Below, one piece after another: positions 27,057-35,128 of a stretch of DNA of 64,000 bases (positions are counted from its first letter, which is position 1; every line of letters starts with the position of its first letter). This DNA is from Mycobacterium malmoense (GTDB lineage: Bacteria; Actinomycetota; Actinomycetes; Mycobacteriales; Mycobacteriaceae): positions 310,001 through 374,000 of the forward strand of contig NZ_CP080999.1 of assembly GCF_019645855.1 (NCBI RefSeq). The letters run 5' to 3'. A program made the position numbers and the translations under genes. Under the pieces are notes generated by a model, which did not search any database, was not told the DNA's origin, and saw nothing but the letters and a program-made list of their open reading frames with translations.

Positions 27057-27641
27057 GTGGATGAGCAGTATCCGGACATCCTTGCGGCCCTGCCCGACAC
27101 CTTCAGATTCTCTGAGGCGTTGCAGCACATCAACGAGCGCCAGCTCCGCCAGTTGATCGCCGATCGCGAGGTCACCCCGCTGGCGCGCGGGCTATACCGC
27201 AAAAGCGGTTGGCGCGGCGACGAAGACCTCACCGAAATTGCGGCCAAATCGCCACACGCCACTATCGCGCTGCAATCGGCACTGGCCCGCCATGACCTCA
27301 TCGACGACATCCCCGCCGTCATCGACCTCGCCATCCCTCGTGGATCGTGGACTCCCGAGATGACCATGCCTATCCGCTGGCATCACTTCAGTCTCGAGAC
27401 TTTCGAGATTGGCCGCGATTCATTTGATACCGGAGCGGGCCGCCGCATCGGCATCTACTCGGCCGAGCGCAGCATCATCGACGCCTTCCGGCTGCGCCAC
27501 CTGGTCGGCGGCGAAATCGCCAACCAGGCACTGAAGCGGTGGCTTCGCCAAGGCGGCCAACCCTCGACCCTGCTAGGCATGGCGCGCTCGTTTCCCCGCG
27601 CGCAGCGGGCGCTGCACACGGCATTGGAGATCCTGCTGTGA
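27057..27641 (+). CDS. AbiEi/MenA-type antitoxin and transcriptional regulator
   Basis: 194 residues, GTG start with GAGGAGA upstream. The N-terminal winged helix (about 15-50: FRFSEALQHINERQLRQLIA, then LARGLYRKSG) is the AbiEi antitoxin N-terminal domain. The C-terminal domain (about 60-190) resembles the AbiEi family region that binds the toxin's own operator DNA. Its stop overlaps the GTG of the toxin gene (GTGA), the usual antitoxin-first arrangement. It probably represses the operon at the dyad 26986-27036 and neutralises the nucleotidyltransferase toxin. Confidence 0.85.
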   Translation: MDEQYPDILAALPDTFRFSEALQHINERQLRQLIADREVTPLARGLYRKSGWRGDEDLTEIAAKSPHATIALQSALARHDLIDDIPAVIDLAIPRGSWTPEMTMPIRWHHFSLETFEIGRDSFDTGAGRRIGIYSAERSIIDAFRLRHLVGGEIANQALKRWLRQGGQPSTLLGMARSFPRAQRALHTALEILL

Positions 27642-28534
27642 ACGCGGTGAGGCGGGGAACCCCCGCTGGAGATGCCTACCTTGACCTGCAGCGTCAGGCA
27701 CGCGAAACCGGCAGACCCACCAACGAACTCCATCAGCTATATGCGCTGGAGGGATTCCTGGCCAGGCTGGTTGTTAGCCCAGTGCGTGATCAGTTCGTCC
27801 TCAAAGGCGGTGTGCTGCTGGCAGCCTTCGGCAATCGCCGTCCGACACGCGATGTCGACCTGTCGGGCCAACGCATCGGCAACGACACCTCGACGATCCT
27901 CGAACTGGTCCGTTCCGTTCTTACGGTTACTCTTGCCGACGATGACGGCTTGGCGTTTCGACCAGATTTGGCTAGGGCAGAGATGATCCGGGAAGATGAC
28001 GACTACTCCGGTGTGCGAGTCAGCACCACAGCAATGCTGGATCGTTCGCGCCTGACATTTCATATTGACGTCAGTGTCGGCGATCCGATCCACCCTGGGC
28101 CCACCTATGTATCGGTTCCTCGGTTACGGGGCGGGGAACCAATCGTTGTCGCGGGTTACCCGATGCACATGGTCCTCGCCGAGAAGATCGTCACCGCTGT
28201 TCAAAGGGGAACGGCCAACACCCGCTGGCGCGATTTCGGTGATATCTGGATACTGTCGCGTCACCACCCGATCGCCGGGTCAGACCTTCAAAACGCCCTT
28301 GTCGCCGTCGCCCAGCACCGCCGCGCCGCCGTCGCACCGCTTCGAGAAGTGCTTGACGGTTATAGCACCATCGGCCAAGGGAAGTGGACAACCTGGCGAC
28401 AACGAAACAACTGCTCGTGGTTGCCCGAACGTTTTGGTGACGTCCTGGATACGGTCATCACCTTGGCCGACCCTGTGCTTGCCGGCGCCGTCAGCGGACG
28501 AACTTGGAAGCCGAACACCATTACGTGGTCGTAA
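27638..28534 (+). CDS. AbiEii/MenT-type nucleotidyltransferase toxin
   Basis: 298 residues. The nucleotidyltransferase core is visible: LKGGVLLAAFGN (55-66) followed by RPTRDVDLS with Asp72 and Asp74, a third Asp at 144 (FHIDVSVGD), and the family motif AEKIVTAVQRGTANTRWRDF with Lys183 and Asp199/Asp202. MenT toxins of M. tuberculosis (for example Rv1045) block translation by adding nucleotides to tRNA ends; the same is inferred here. All key residues are present, so it appears functional. The pair sits between two paralogous surface-protein genes. Roles in plasmid-like stabilisation, phage defence or persistence are all possible. Confidence 0.87.
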   Translation: MNAVRRGTPAGDAYLDLQRQARETGRPTNELHQLYALEGFLARLVVSPVRDQFVLKGGVLLAAFGNRRPTRDVDLSGQRIGNDTSTILELVRSVLTVTLADDDGLAFRPDLARAEMIREDDDYSGVRVSTTAMLDRSRLTFHIDVSVGDPIHPGPTYVSVPRLRGGEPIVVAGYPMHMVLAEKIVTAVQRGTANTRWRDFGDIWILSRHHPIAGSDLQNALVAVAQHRRAAVAPLREVLDGYSTIGQGKWTTWRQRNNCSWLPERFGDVLDTVITLADPVLAGAVSGRTWKPNTITWS

Positions 28535-29037
28535 GAAGCCACCGTCACGCGACCGGCCAGCTTTTAGATCGCAGCGCTATGAATGAAAATTGCGTGGACC
28601 GTATGGCGGCGTGCTATCAGTCTGATCAGGGCCTCACCGCATCGGTATCAAAGGCCCCGTGGCCGGGCCGGGTCGTTCGCGTTGGACCGCATCAGCCCGA
28701 GAGGCCAATTGGACCTTGCCCTGACGCCCCGTCAATATGTGTCGACATGTTGACCCGAAATCCCGTGAGAGCAAGGGTATTCCGGCGCGCCAACTACGCA
28801 CGGCTCTGTGAGCATACTTACGGCCCCGCTACGAAAGTGGTTGCAGGACTTACGGTCATCGCCTGTGCAGATTCGACCGAAGCCTCCTGCTCGCACCCGA
28901 GTCGAAGCAGCAACCGACAGGAAACCCTGAAAATGGCTGCGCCATCCCCGTCTAGCAAGTCGGAATCCCCTAACTGGTAGGCCCGGCGTTGGAGGGGTTT
29001 GCCGGTGGTACCGCCTGAGTGTGGCAAATATATGTCA
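28535..29037. other. Intergenic region without recognisable gene
   Basis: About 500 bases after the toxin gene. A 158-codon frame overlaps the end of the toxin gene (28504-28980), but its protein is of mixed composition with no motif or ribosome site, and I do not believe it. The last 34 bases (from GGTGGTA at 29004) already resemble the DNA downstream of the acyl-CoA dehydrogenase stop, so the duplicated upstream region starts there. Confidence 0.5.
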
Positions 29038-29097
29038 AGCGTCGCCTCAGGGTAGTTGCGCTCAGAACTAAAATTCGGGGGGGGGGTTAACTCCAGG
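29038..29097 (+). promoter_or_regulatory. Conserved upstream block with G10 tract (copy 2)
   Basis: Near-identical to 25092-25150. It has the same GTCGCCTCAGGGTAGTTGCG core, ten G at 29077-29086, and TTAACTCCAGG after the run (one extra T). The distance from the last G to the start codon of paralogue B is again 178 bases. A second conserved stretch just before the gene (TTCTGACCATC, ATCCGAAT, then AAGGAGATGGTCGTGG) is also shared. Confidence 0.65.
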
Positions 29098-29264
29098 CTA
29101 TGAAAAGTTCTTCGACCATAGGTTACTTGACTAAATAAAGTTTGCGAAGCATTGTGCTTGCGCCACCAAATTCCACTGTCAGGCCCGAAGCGGCCCGAAT
29201 CTAGCGTTCCGCTCAGCTACGTTCTGACCATCGTCATCCGAATACCCGATCTAAGGAGATGGTC

Positions 29265-30431
29265 GTGGAACTTACAGCCCGCCCCCACATCACCGCTGGA
29301 GTTGCCCTGGCCGCCGCCAGCGTCATCACCATCGCCCCGGCAACCCACCACGTACCCGACTTTCGGCTGGCACACCAGCTCTCCCACGTGAGCATTTCCG
29401 ACATCCAGCTCACCGATGCCGCCGGCACCATGATGGACCTGTTCTCTGGCGTGGAGAGCGAACTCGCGTCGCTCGCAAGTGGGTCAGTCGCGGCTGACGT
29501 GCCTACGGATATCTTCGCCGGTGTGGTCAATCCGGCCCAGACGTGGATCAACACGTTCGAGACGGCCGGCAGCAACCTGCAGACGTTGTACAACCAGTTC
29601 AGCCAATTGCCTTTCCCGACCTTGCAGCAAGTCGGCGCGAACGCAGCGCAATACGGGACAAGCTACGTCTCGGCATTTCAAAAGGCCGCGAACAATGGCG
29701 TTAATTATTTCCTCGGTAGCAAAGCGACGGACTTTGTTCCCATTATCGCAAAAGCCTGGACTAGTCTTCTGAAAGGTAACATCAGCACGGCGACGTCCCA
29801 GCTCTTGACGGCCTTTTATTCAGATCCGATTATCAATGTGGGGGAACCGCTCGAAGCGATCCTTCGGATCCCGGTCGCCATGTCGCAGAACTTCGCCAAC
29901 TTCGTCAACTCATTTCTCACCTACGCTCCGCTTTTGGTTGTGAACCCTGCTTTCTCCATCATCGGCGACCCCATAAATGCGGCGGGCGCCAGCCTCCAAG
30001 CGGCCTATACGGCGTGGAATGCCGGGGAGACGCTGGGCTCGATCAGCGATCTTGTCGATATGCCCGGCCAGATGGCCAATGCCCTGATCAACACCGCCAT
30101 ATTGAACAGCCGCCAAGGCTTGGCCCCTGAAGCCCTAATTACCCTGCCTAAGCTAATCGCGGGCTCGATGGTCACCTCTGGCGCCCAAAACATCACGGGC
30201 GGCGGCAGCCTCTCGGCCGGAATCCAAAGCTTCCTCACCAGTGCGACCAACGGTTGGCCAGCGATGAACACCATTACCACCGGTCTCAACTATGTCGGCG
30301 GCCAGTTGACGGTGGCGCTGCAAAACATCCCCTCCGTCCTGGCTGGTCTCCCGGCCCAGCTGGGCGGCGCGCTCGGATCGCTCGCAACCCACCTTGGAAG
30401 CCTGGTCTTAGCCATCCTCAAGATGCTCTAG
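29265..30431 (+). CDS. Mycobacterial secreted-type hypothetical protein (paralogue B)
   Basis: 388 residues, paralogue of the protein at 25319 and about 64 residues shorter. The GTG at 29265 is used for the same reason as in the other copy (AAGGAG too close to the preceding ATG). The N-terminus VELTARPHITAGVALAAASV is almost identical to that of copy A, and SDIQLTDAAGTMMDLFSGVE and QTWINTFETAGSNLQTLYNQ align well; the C-terminal half is more divergent. Signal-like N-terminus, no catalytic motif. The strong difference between the bodies and the similarity of the upstream blocks suggest an old duplication with constrained regulation. Confidence 0.8.
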   Translation: MELTARPHITAGVALAAASVITIAPATHHVPDFRLAHQLSHVSISDIQLTDAAGTMMDLFSGVESELASLASGSVAADVPTDIFAGVVNPAQTWINTFETAGSNLQTLYNQFSQLPFPTLQQVGANAAQYGTSYVSAFQKAANNGVNYFLGSKATDFVPIIAKAWTSLLKGNISTATSQLLTAFYSDPIINVGEPLEAILRIPVAMSQNFANFVNSFLTYAPLLVVNPAFSIIGDPINAAGASLQAAYTAWNAGETLGSISDLVDMPGQMANALINTAILNSRQGLAPEALITLPKLIAGSMVTSGAQNITGGGSLSAGIQSFLTSATNGWPAMNTITTGLNYVGGQLTVALQNIPSVLAGLPAQLGGALGSLATHLGSLVLAILKML

Positions 30432-30473
30432 GTCCAGTGGTGGTCCCCGATGCGAGCCGGTGACCGCCAACGG

Positions 30474-30504
30474 CGATGGCCCCCTTCGCAAGAGGGGGCC
30501 ATCG
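30474..30504 (+). terminator. Intrinsic-type terminator after paralogue B
   Basis: A perfect 12-base stem, CGATGGCCCCCT (30474-30485) with AGGGGGCCATCG (30493-30504), closes a 7-base loop and is followed by TTTATT. It lies 43 bases after the stop of paralogue B. It is one of the few hairpins in the window with a T-rich tail. The rest of the spacer to 30753 holds no recognisable gene. Confidence 0.7.
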
Positions 30505-30753
30505 TTTATTGGTGTGCTCTCGACTGGGCGCGGAGCCGTCAACGATGACCTGACCCGTGAGCCGGATGACACTCGACCGGGTTTCACCCATGATGCCTTC
30601 GTCGTTGCGGGCCAACCGGTGGTGGCGCACAACTCGTCGAGGATCCGGCCCTTGCCGCTCTTATCCGTCCACGCGTACTGGGCCGCAAGCGCCTTCGTCA
30701 CGGCCTTGCATGGCTCAGCGGTCGTAACTGCGGCGGATGAGCGACAGTTACAT

Positions 30754-30818
30754 GCCGCGAAAGTGTAACTACCGACGGTGGCACTCGGGAAATGCGTTGC
30801 CAGTTGCAGTTTCGCGGC
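30754..30818. repeat. Imperfect inverted repeat at convergent junction
   Basis: The left arm GCCGCGAAAGTGTAACT and a right arm ending AGTTTCGCGGC (30800-30818) match at about 15 of 19 positions. The right arm abuts the stop of the minus-strand DUF427 gene (30820). The arms share the GCGAAA-TG-A core with the repeat at 19601-19675, so both may derive from one sequence family. Confidence 0.55.
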
Positions 30819-30819
30819 C

Positions 30820-31497
30820 TTAGGAGGGCGGCAGCTCGGCGACGACGTCCACACGAGCGGCATCGAAACTGAAAAACCCTTTGATAGGAAGGCTTTCCGG
30901 GGGTGGATCCTCGTAACTCCAGGCGGCGTCGTCGATAACCAGGTCGTCGAGAACAATGGACCAATATGTCGCAAAGCCCTTGTAGTTGCAGTAGCTCGTC
31001 GTCTCCGTGCGGCGCAGCGGATCGGTGCGCACGTGTGCGGGATCGACGTAGAGCCGCGGCTCGAGCGCGGTCTCGAAAAGGATCACCGTGTCGTGCGTGT
31101 CCACCAGGGTGGTGCCAGAGACCGAGACGCGCAGGTGGCGTCGGGTAGGGCGGCAGTCGACGCGATGGTACGGATTTGGTGGGTAGTGAACGAGTTTTCG
31201 GCCTTCCTCCAACCAGGTGTCGACAGCATCCCACGGCACATAGACGAAGCCCGGCGCTTCAGGCTCGGGCTGGGTTGGTAGATCCCCGACCACATCGGCC
31301 GGAAAGACGTAGCTCAGTGGCCGACCGCGTCGGTGCACCATCAGCGCCCGCTCGGTGTCGATCACCAAACGCCCGCCCAGGAAGGCTTGCACGCGCCGTG
31401 GGTGTGGCTCGATGAAGACAACCTCGGCGGGTACCGGGGGAGAGAACCGCCCGGCCGGATCGGCGCTGAGCGGACCACGTCCCGCCACCAGAGTCAT
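30820..31497 (-). CDS. DUF427-domain protein
   Basis: 225 residues with two DUF427 (PF04248) units: the first at about 25-110 (VFIEPHPRRVQAFLGGRLVI, then PLSYVFPADV), the second at about 125-210 (LRVSVSGTTLVDTHDTVILF, then SYCNYKGFATYW). The SYCPYKG-like motif is the family hallmark. No biochemical role is known. The ATG at 31497 is chosen because GGGAAGGGAC precedes it; an upstream start adds 27 residues without homology. It is a single gene, divergent from the DUF732-like gene across 233 bases. Confidence 0.87.
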   Translation of the reverse strand: MTLVAGRGPLSADPAGRFSPPVPAEVVFIEPHPRRVQAFLGGRLVIDTERALMVHRRGRPLSYVFPADVVGDLPTQPEPEAPGFVYVPWDAVDTWLEEGRKLVHYPPNPYHRVDCRPTRRHLRVSVSGTTLVDTHDTVILFETALEPRLYVDPAHVRTDPLRRTETTSYCNYKGFATYWSIVLDDLVIDDAAWSYEDPPPESLPIKGFFSFDAARVDVVAELPPS

Positions 31498-31730
31498 GGT
31501 GTCCCTTCCCGCGCACAACACCAGCGAGATCCAACGATACGGCTCAACCAATCCCGTGCAGCCCGGGTCCATAGCCAAACCTCAAAGCGCCCAGTGTCCT
31601 TGAGACAACGGTAAGGAAACGCTGCAATCACAAACCTTGACCTATTCGTGTTGTTCCTGTGACCTAAGTCATCCATTGTTACCAAAGTGAAACGATTGCA
31701 GTTGCGATCCGTTATAGCGAGGAGCAATGA

Positions 31731-32315
31731 ATGACCGCACCAACGACGTACCGCCCATCGACCCAGCGGACGGTTCATCGCGTCCCAGGGATCCTTCCGC
31801 TCGCGGCGCGGGCGAATCTGATCAACGCAGGCTTGGCGGTGCTTCGTCCGCTCGCGGTCATGGGCGGCGTCCTCGTCGCGGGGACAGCCTTGGTGGCCCC
31901 CGTGCACGCCGATCCTCCCACCGGATCGATCACCACCGTGTTGAACCATGCGGGTTTTGGTAACGACAGCTCATTGAGCAACGCCCTTGCAGGAGTGGGG
32001 CAGTCCATCTGTCCGATGCTGGTGAAGCCGGGCGCGACGTTGGCGTCGATAGCGTCGCAATTGTCGGGGAACACGGGGCTCTCACCGGGAATCGCCGGAT
32101 TCGTCGCCAGCATGGCGATACAGATGCAATGCCCGGGTTTCATGACATCGCTTGCCAACGGCCAGATGCCATTCCCGTTGCAAGGCTTGGCCGCCAACCC
32201 GGGCTTGCCCAGTCCGTTCCGGGCGCCGGGGGCCAGCCCTGTCCCGGCCATGCCCTTCTCGCCGCCGGGCGCCGGCCCCGCAGCGACAAACCCGTTGAAA
32301 TTGCCGGGCATGTAG
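31731..32315 (+). CDS. Secreted DUF732-like mycobacterial protein
   Basis: 194 residues. A long positively charged N-terminus leads to a hydrophobic stretch (about 43-60) ending APVHADPP, a plausible signal peptidase site. The DUF732-like part (about 64-135) has LNHAGFGNDSSLSNAL and two cysteines (SICPML, QCPGF) that could form a disulfide. The C-terminus is rich in Pro, Gly and Ala. GAGGAG eight bases before the ATG supports this start. The upstream spacer has a small dyad TGAC-CTAA-GTCA. Exported protein of unknown function. Confidence 0.75.
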   Translation: MTAPTTYRPSTQRTVHRVPGILPLAARANLINAGLAVLRPLAVMGGVLVAGTALVAPVHADPPTGSITTVLNHAGFGNDSSLSNALAGVGQSICPMLVKPGATLASIASQLSGNTGLSPGIAGFVASMAIQMQCPGFMTSLANGQMPFPLQGLAANPGLPSPFRAPGASPVPAMPFSPPGAGPAATNPLKLPGM

Positions 32316-32503
32316 CGGCTTGACCGCGGCGGGTGTCCGCCTGCGCGCGGCGACAAAAAGAAGGTGGTGACTCGCCCCAATCCGCTACCGGATGCCTGGG
32401 GCCTTGTGAGAATCGCCGGTGACGATTCAACGCAGCCCGCGGGGGACGTCGACCGGCCGACCCGAGAGTAACGGGCAGCAAGAGCGCGGGTAGGAACTGA
32501 GCC

Positions 32504-33685
32504 ATGGCAGGACCGGTAGAAGGCATCAAGGTAGTCGAGCTCGGGGTGTGGGTGGCCGGGCCGGCCGTCGGGGGCATCCTGGCTGATTGGGGCGCCGACG
32601 TCATCAAGATCGAGCCGCCGGGCGGCGACCCGGGGCGGATGTTCGGCCGGATGCTCGGCTGCGATCTCGGGGTCAACCCGCCGTTCGAAATGGACAACCG
32701 GTCCAAGCGCAGCGTCGTCTTGGACCTCACCACCGACGCCGGCCGCGACACCGCGTTCGAATTACTCGCTGACGCAGACGTTTTCGTCACCAACGTGCGC
32801 CCGGGCGCGCTGCAACGCCTTGGGCTGGACTACGAGTCGGTGTCGGCCCGCAACGCCCGCCTGGTCTACGGGCTGATCACCGGTTACGGCGACACCGGGC
32901 CCGACGCCGACCGCGCCGCCTACGACGTGGCCGCGTTCTGGTCTCGCGCCGGCGTGGCCCACCTGCTTACGCGGCCGGGCGACACGCCGCCGTTCCAGCG
33001 CGGCGGCATGGGCGACCACTCGGCCGGCATGACCCTGGTCGCCGCCATCTGCGCGGCGCTGCTCGCCCGCGAACGCACCAGAACGGGCCAGCTGGTGACC
33101 ACCTCGCTGTACCGGCAGGGCGCCTACACCGTCAGCTTCGACCTCAACACCTATCTGCTCACCGGCCAGCCGATCGCGATCGGGCAACGCGAATCGATGG
33201 GCAACCCATGCATGAACAACTACACCGCCGGCGACGGGCGGCGATTCTGGATCGTCGGGCTCGAAGCCGATCGCCACTGGCCCGCGCTGTGTCGCGCCGT
33301 GGGTCGCCCCGACTGGCTAACCGATCCCCGCTTCGGCGACGCCCGGGCCCGCGCCGCCAACGCCGTGCCGCTGATCGCCGAGTTGGACGAGATCTTCGCG
33401 ACCCGCCCGCTCGACGAATGGGCCCAGATCTTCGCGGGCGAACCGGACCTGTTCTGGTCGCCGGTCAACACGCTCGAGGATGTCGTGGCCGACGAGCAGT
33501 TCCACGCCGCGGGCGGCTTGGTGGAAGTCCCTCTCGACGTGCCGGACGAAGGAGCCAGCGTCCCGATGGTGGCCACACCGGCGGATTTCCATGGCACTCC
33601 GTGGGCGCCGCGTTCTGTCGCACCGGAACTCGGCCAGCACACTCAGGAAGTTCTCGCCGAGCTCGAGGCCCGCCGCAGGTCGTGA
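32504..33685 (+). CDS. CaiB/BaiF-type (family III) CoA transferase
   Basis: 393 residues. The N-terminal segment KVVELGVWVAGPAVGGILAD and DVIKIEPPGGDPGR are family signatures. The catalytic Asp is Asp171 in GGMGDHSAGM, the residue that carries the acyl-CoA anhydride in formyl-CoA transferase. It moves CoA between carboxylic acids; donor and acceptor are unknown. It lies upstream of the P450-aldolase operon, separated by the 33700 motif, and may activate that pathway's acid product or substrate. Confidence 0.9.
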   Translation: MAGPVEGIKVVELGVWVAGPAVGGILADWGADVIKIEPPGGDPGRMFGRMLGCDLGVNPPFEMDNRSKRSVVLDLTTDAGRDTAFELLADADVFVTNVRPGALQRLGLDYESVSARNARLVYGLITGYGDTGPDADRAAYDVAAFWSRAGVAHLLTRPGDTPPFQRGGMGDHSAGMTLVAAICAALLARERTRTGQLVTTSLYRQGAYTVSFDLNTYLLTGQPIAIGQRESMGNPCMNNYTAGDGRRFWIVGLEADRHWPALCRAVGRPDWLTDPRFGDARARAANAVPLIAELDEIFATRPLDEWAQIFAGEPDLFWSPVNTLEDVVADEQFHAAGGLVEVPLDVPDEGASVPMVATPADFHGTPWAPRSVAPELGQHTQEVLAELEARRRS

Positions 33686-33699
33686 ACCGCTAGCGGTGC

Positions 33700-33729
33700 T
33701 TTACAAATATCCGTCGAAGTGTCACGCTG
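33700..33729. promoter_or_regulatory. Third copy of the TTTACAA...GTGTCACGC motif
   Basis: TTTACAAATATC through AAGTGTCACGCTG is aligned without gaps to the copy at 21991-22020 (22 of 30 bases identical). It is 146 bases upstream of the start at 33875, which begins the P450-aldolase gene run. This suggests that both parts of the accessory block answer to one regulator. Confidence 0.5.
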
Positions 33730-33874
33730 TCCGATGAGTCGCATCACCCGATTCGCCGGGCCGGGGCTATCCGGCCGCGGCGCAGCGTGAGGCGGCAGCC
33801 CACACGAGAAGCCCACGACGAGCGCTGCAGCTATGCCAACGCACCGAGCCGGTGTGGCGGTGAGGAACGAATCG

Positions 33875-34420
33875 ATGGTCACTCCATACATCAGGCCGAG
33901 CAGCCGGATCAACACCGCGCGAGCAACCCGCGCGGACGGCGAGCATCTGCGATACCGACTTGACGTTGTCGCCGGCAGCGCCGCCGACGTCGTGCAATCG
34001 GCCGGGGGCTGGCTCTACGACCGGGCGATGGCCGGTTGGGAGGTGACCGTGCTGCTACCCGACAATTGCGACACCCGGTCGCTGAGGATCCTCGGCGCGC
34101 GGGCGGCGCGGGCCGGGTTCGACGAAACCAAAACGACAAGCCAGAGCCTGGCGGTCAGCGCCGAGGCGTTCACCGCGGACGCACGCGCACGTGACAGGGT
34201 GCTCAAGTCCCTCGACGACCGGTTGACCGAAGTAGCGTTGTGGGGCGACGGGTGGCCGCTGGGAGTCGATCGCGCGATGACCAGGGCCCAACACGTGCTG
34301 AGCGCGGCGGCGCGGACATTCAAGGGCCACGCGCTCGCCGCGGCCGGGATCGCTTGCGGCTCAGTCGATCCCACCGAGACACTGCTGTGCGACGCGGCGA
34401 CCTGTTCGCGGCTCGACTAG
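33875..34420 (+). CDS. Hypothetical protein, first gene of the catabolic cluster
   Basis: 181 residues. The ATG at 33875 is chosen because GTGAGGAACG lies at proper distance; the frame is open 14 codons further up. The N-terminal half alternates short strands and helices (LRYRLDVVAG, VTVLLPDNCDTRSL); the C-terminal half is helical and Ala-rich and ends with two Cys (TLLCDAATCSRLD). No membrane segment and no recognised domain. It lies three bases before the NIPSNAP-like gene, so it belongs to that operon. Function unknown. Confidence 0.7.
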   Translation: MVTPYIRPSSRINTARATRADGEHLRYRLDVVAGSAADVVQSAGGWLYDRAMAGWEVTVLLPDNCDTRSLRILGARAARAGFDETKTTSQSLAVSAEAFTADARARDRVLKSLDDRLTEVALWGDGWPLGVDRAMTRAQHVLSAAARTFKGHALAAAGIACGSVDPTETLLCDAATCSRLD

Positions 34421-34423
34421 CCC

Positions 34424-35128
34424 ATGAAGAAGTACTACGGTCACACACTGCTCTACCTGCACGAGACCATCTCGCTGGGCTCCGGGCGAAGTGACTGCTT
34501 CACCGAAATGTTCACCGACACCTACCGACCGATGATGGACGAGCTCGGCGCCCGGCTGTTCGCGATCTGGGAAACCACCCCGTACAACGGTCACTGGCCG
34601 CAGGTGACGATCGTCTGGGAGATCGACGGATTCGCCGACTACGCCAAGATCGGGGCAGCCCAGGCGCCCGGCGGCAGCCACCACGCGGCCGCCGGTAAAT
34701 GGTCGGCGTATCTGGCCGACATCGGCGCCTCGGGGGAGGGCCGCATCATGTACCCCGGGCCCAGAAACAAGACGCTGGCCCAGCTGCGCGAGGCCAATTT
34801 CACTGCGCCACTGGTGATTCAGGAGATCATGCAGACCAAGCCGGGACGCCAAGACGACTACATCCGCGAGCTGGAGCGCCTCTACGTCCCGTGGTCGGAG
34901 CGCACCGGCAAGCGCTGGCTGGGCTCGTTCACCACCACCTTCCGCTACAACGAAGTCATCCACTACTGGGCGCTGGACGGCGGCTGGGAGTGCTTCGCCA
35001 ATCACTACCCCTCGTGGAAGGAGAGCCCGCCCGCCGAGATTGTCACCTGGATGAGCGTGGCGCCCGCGCTGCGCGACGGCTGGGAAGACTCGATACTGCA
35101 GGCCCTACCGCCCTCGCCGCTGCAGTGA
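34424..35128 (+). CDS. NIPSNAP-like / dimeric alpha-beta barrel protein
   Basis: 234 residues that look like two ferredoxin-like (dimeric alpha-beta barrel) halves. Each has a strand-helix-strand pattern of NIPSNAP type: GSGRSDCFTEMFTDTYRPMM then WPQVTIVWEIDGFADYAKIG in the first, KPGRQDDYIRELERLY then VIHYWALDGGWECF in the second. No catalytic residue can be named. Its stop overlaps the GTG of the P450 gene by four bases, so a direct partnership with the P450 or its product is likely. Confidence 0.65.
   Translation: MKKYYGHTLLYLHETISLGSGRSDCFTEMFTDTYRPMMDELGARLFAIWETTPYNGHWPQVTIVWEIDGFADYAKIGAAQAPGGSHHAAAGKWSAYLADIGASGEGRIMYPGPRNKTLAQLREANFTAPLVIQEIMQTKPGRQDDYIRELERLYVPWSERTGKRWLGSFTTTFRYNEVIHYWALDGGWECFANHYPSWKESPPAEIVTWMSVAPALRDGWEDSILQALPPSPLQ

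Noticed and set aside
28504..28980. 158-codon frame after the toxin gene
   Set aside because: Overlaps the toxin 3' end, no ribosome site, no hydrophobic or domain pattern, irregular codon use.
34699..35124. N-terminal extension of the P450 by 142 codons
   Set aside because: The extension lies entirely inside the NIPSNAP-like gene in another frame and has no P450 character; the GTG overlapping the previous stop is the natural start.
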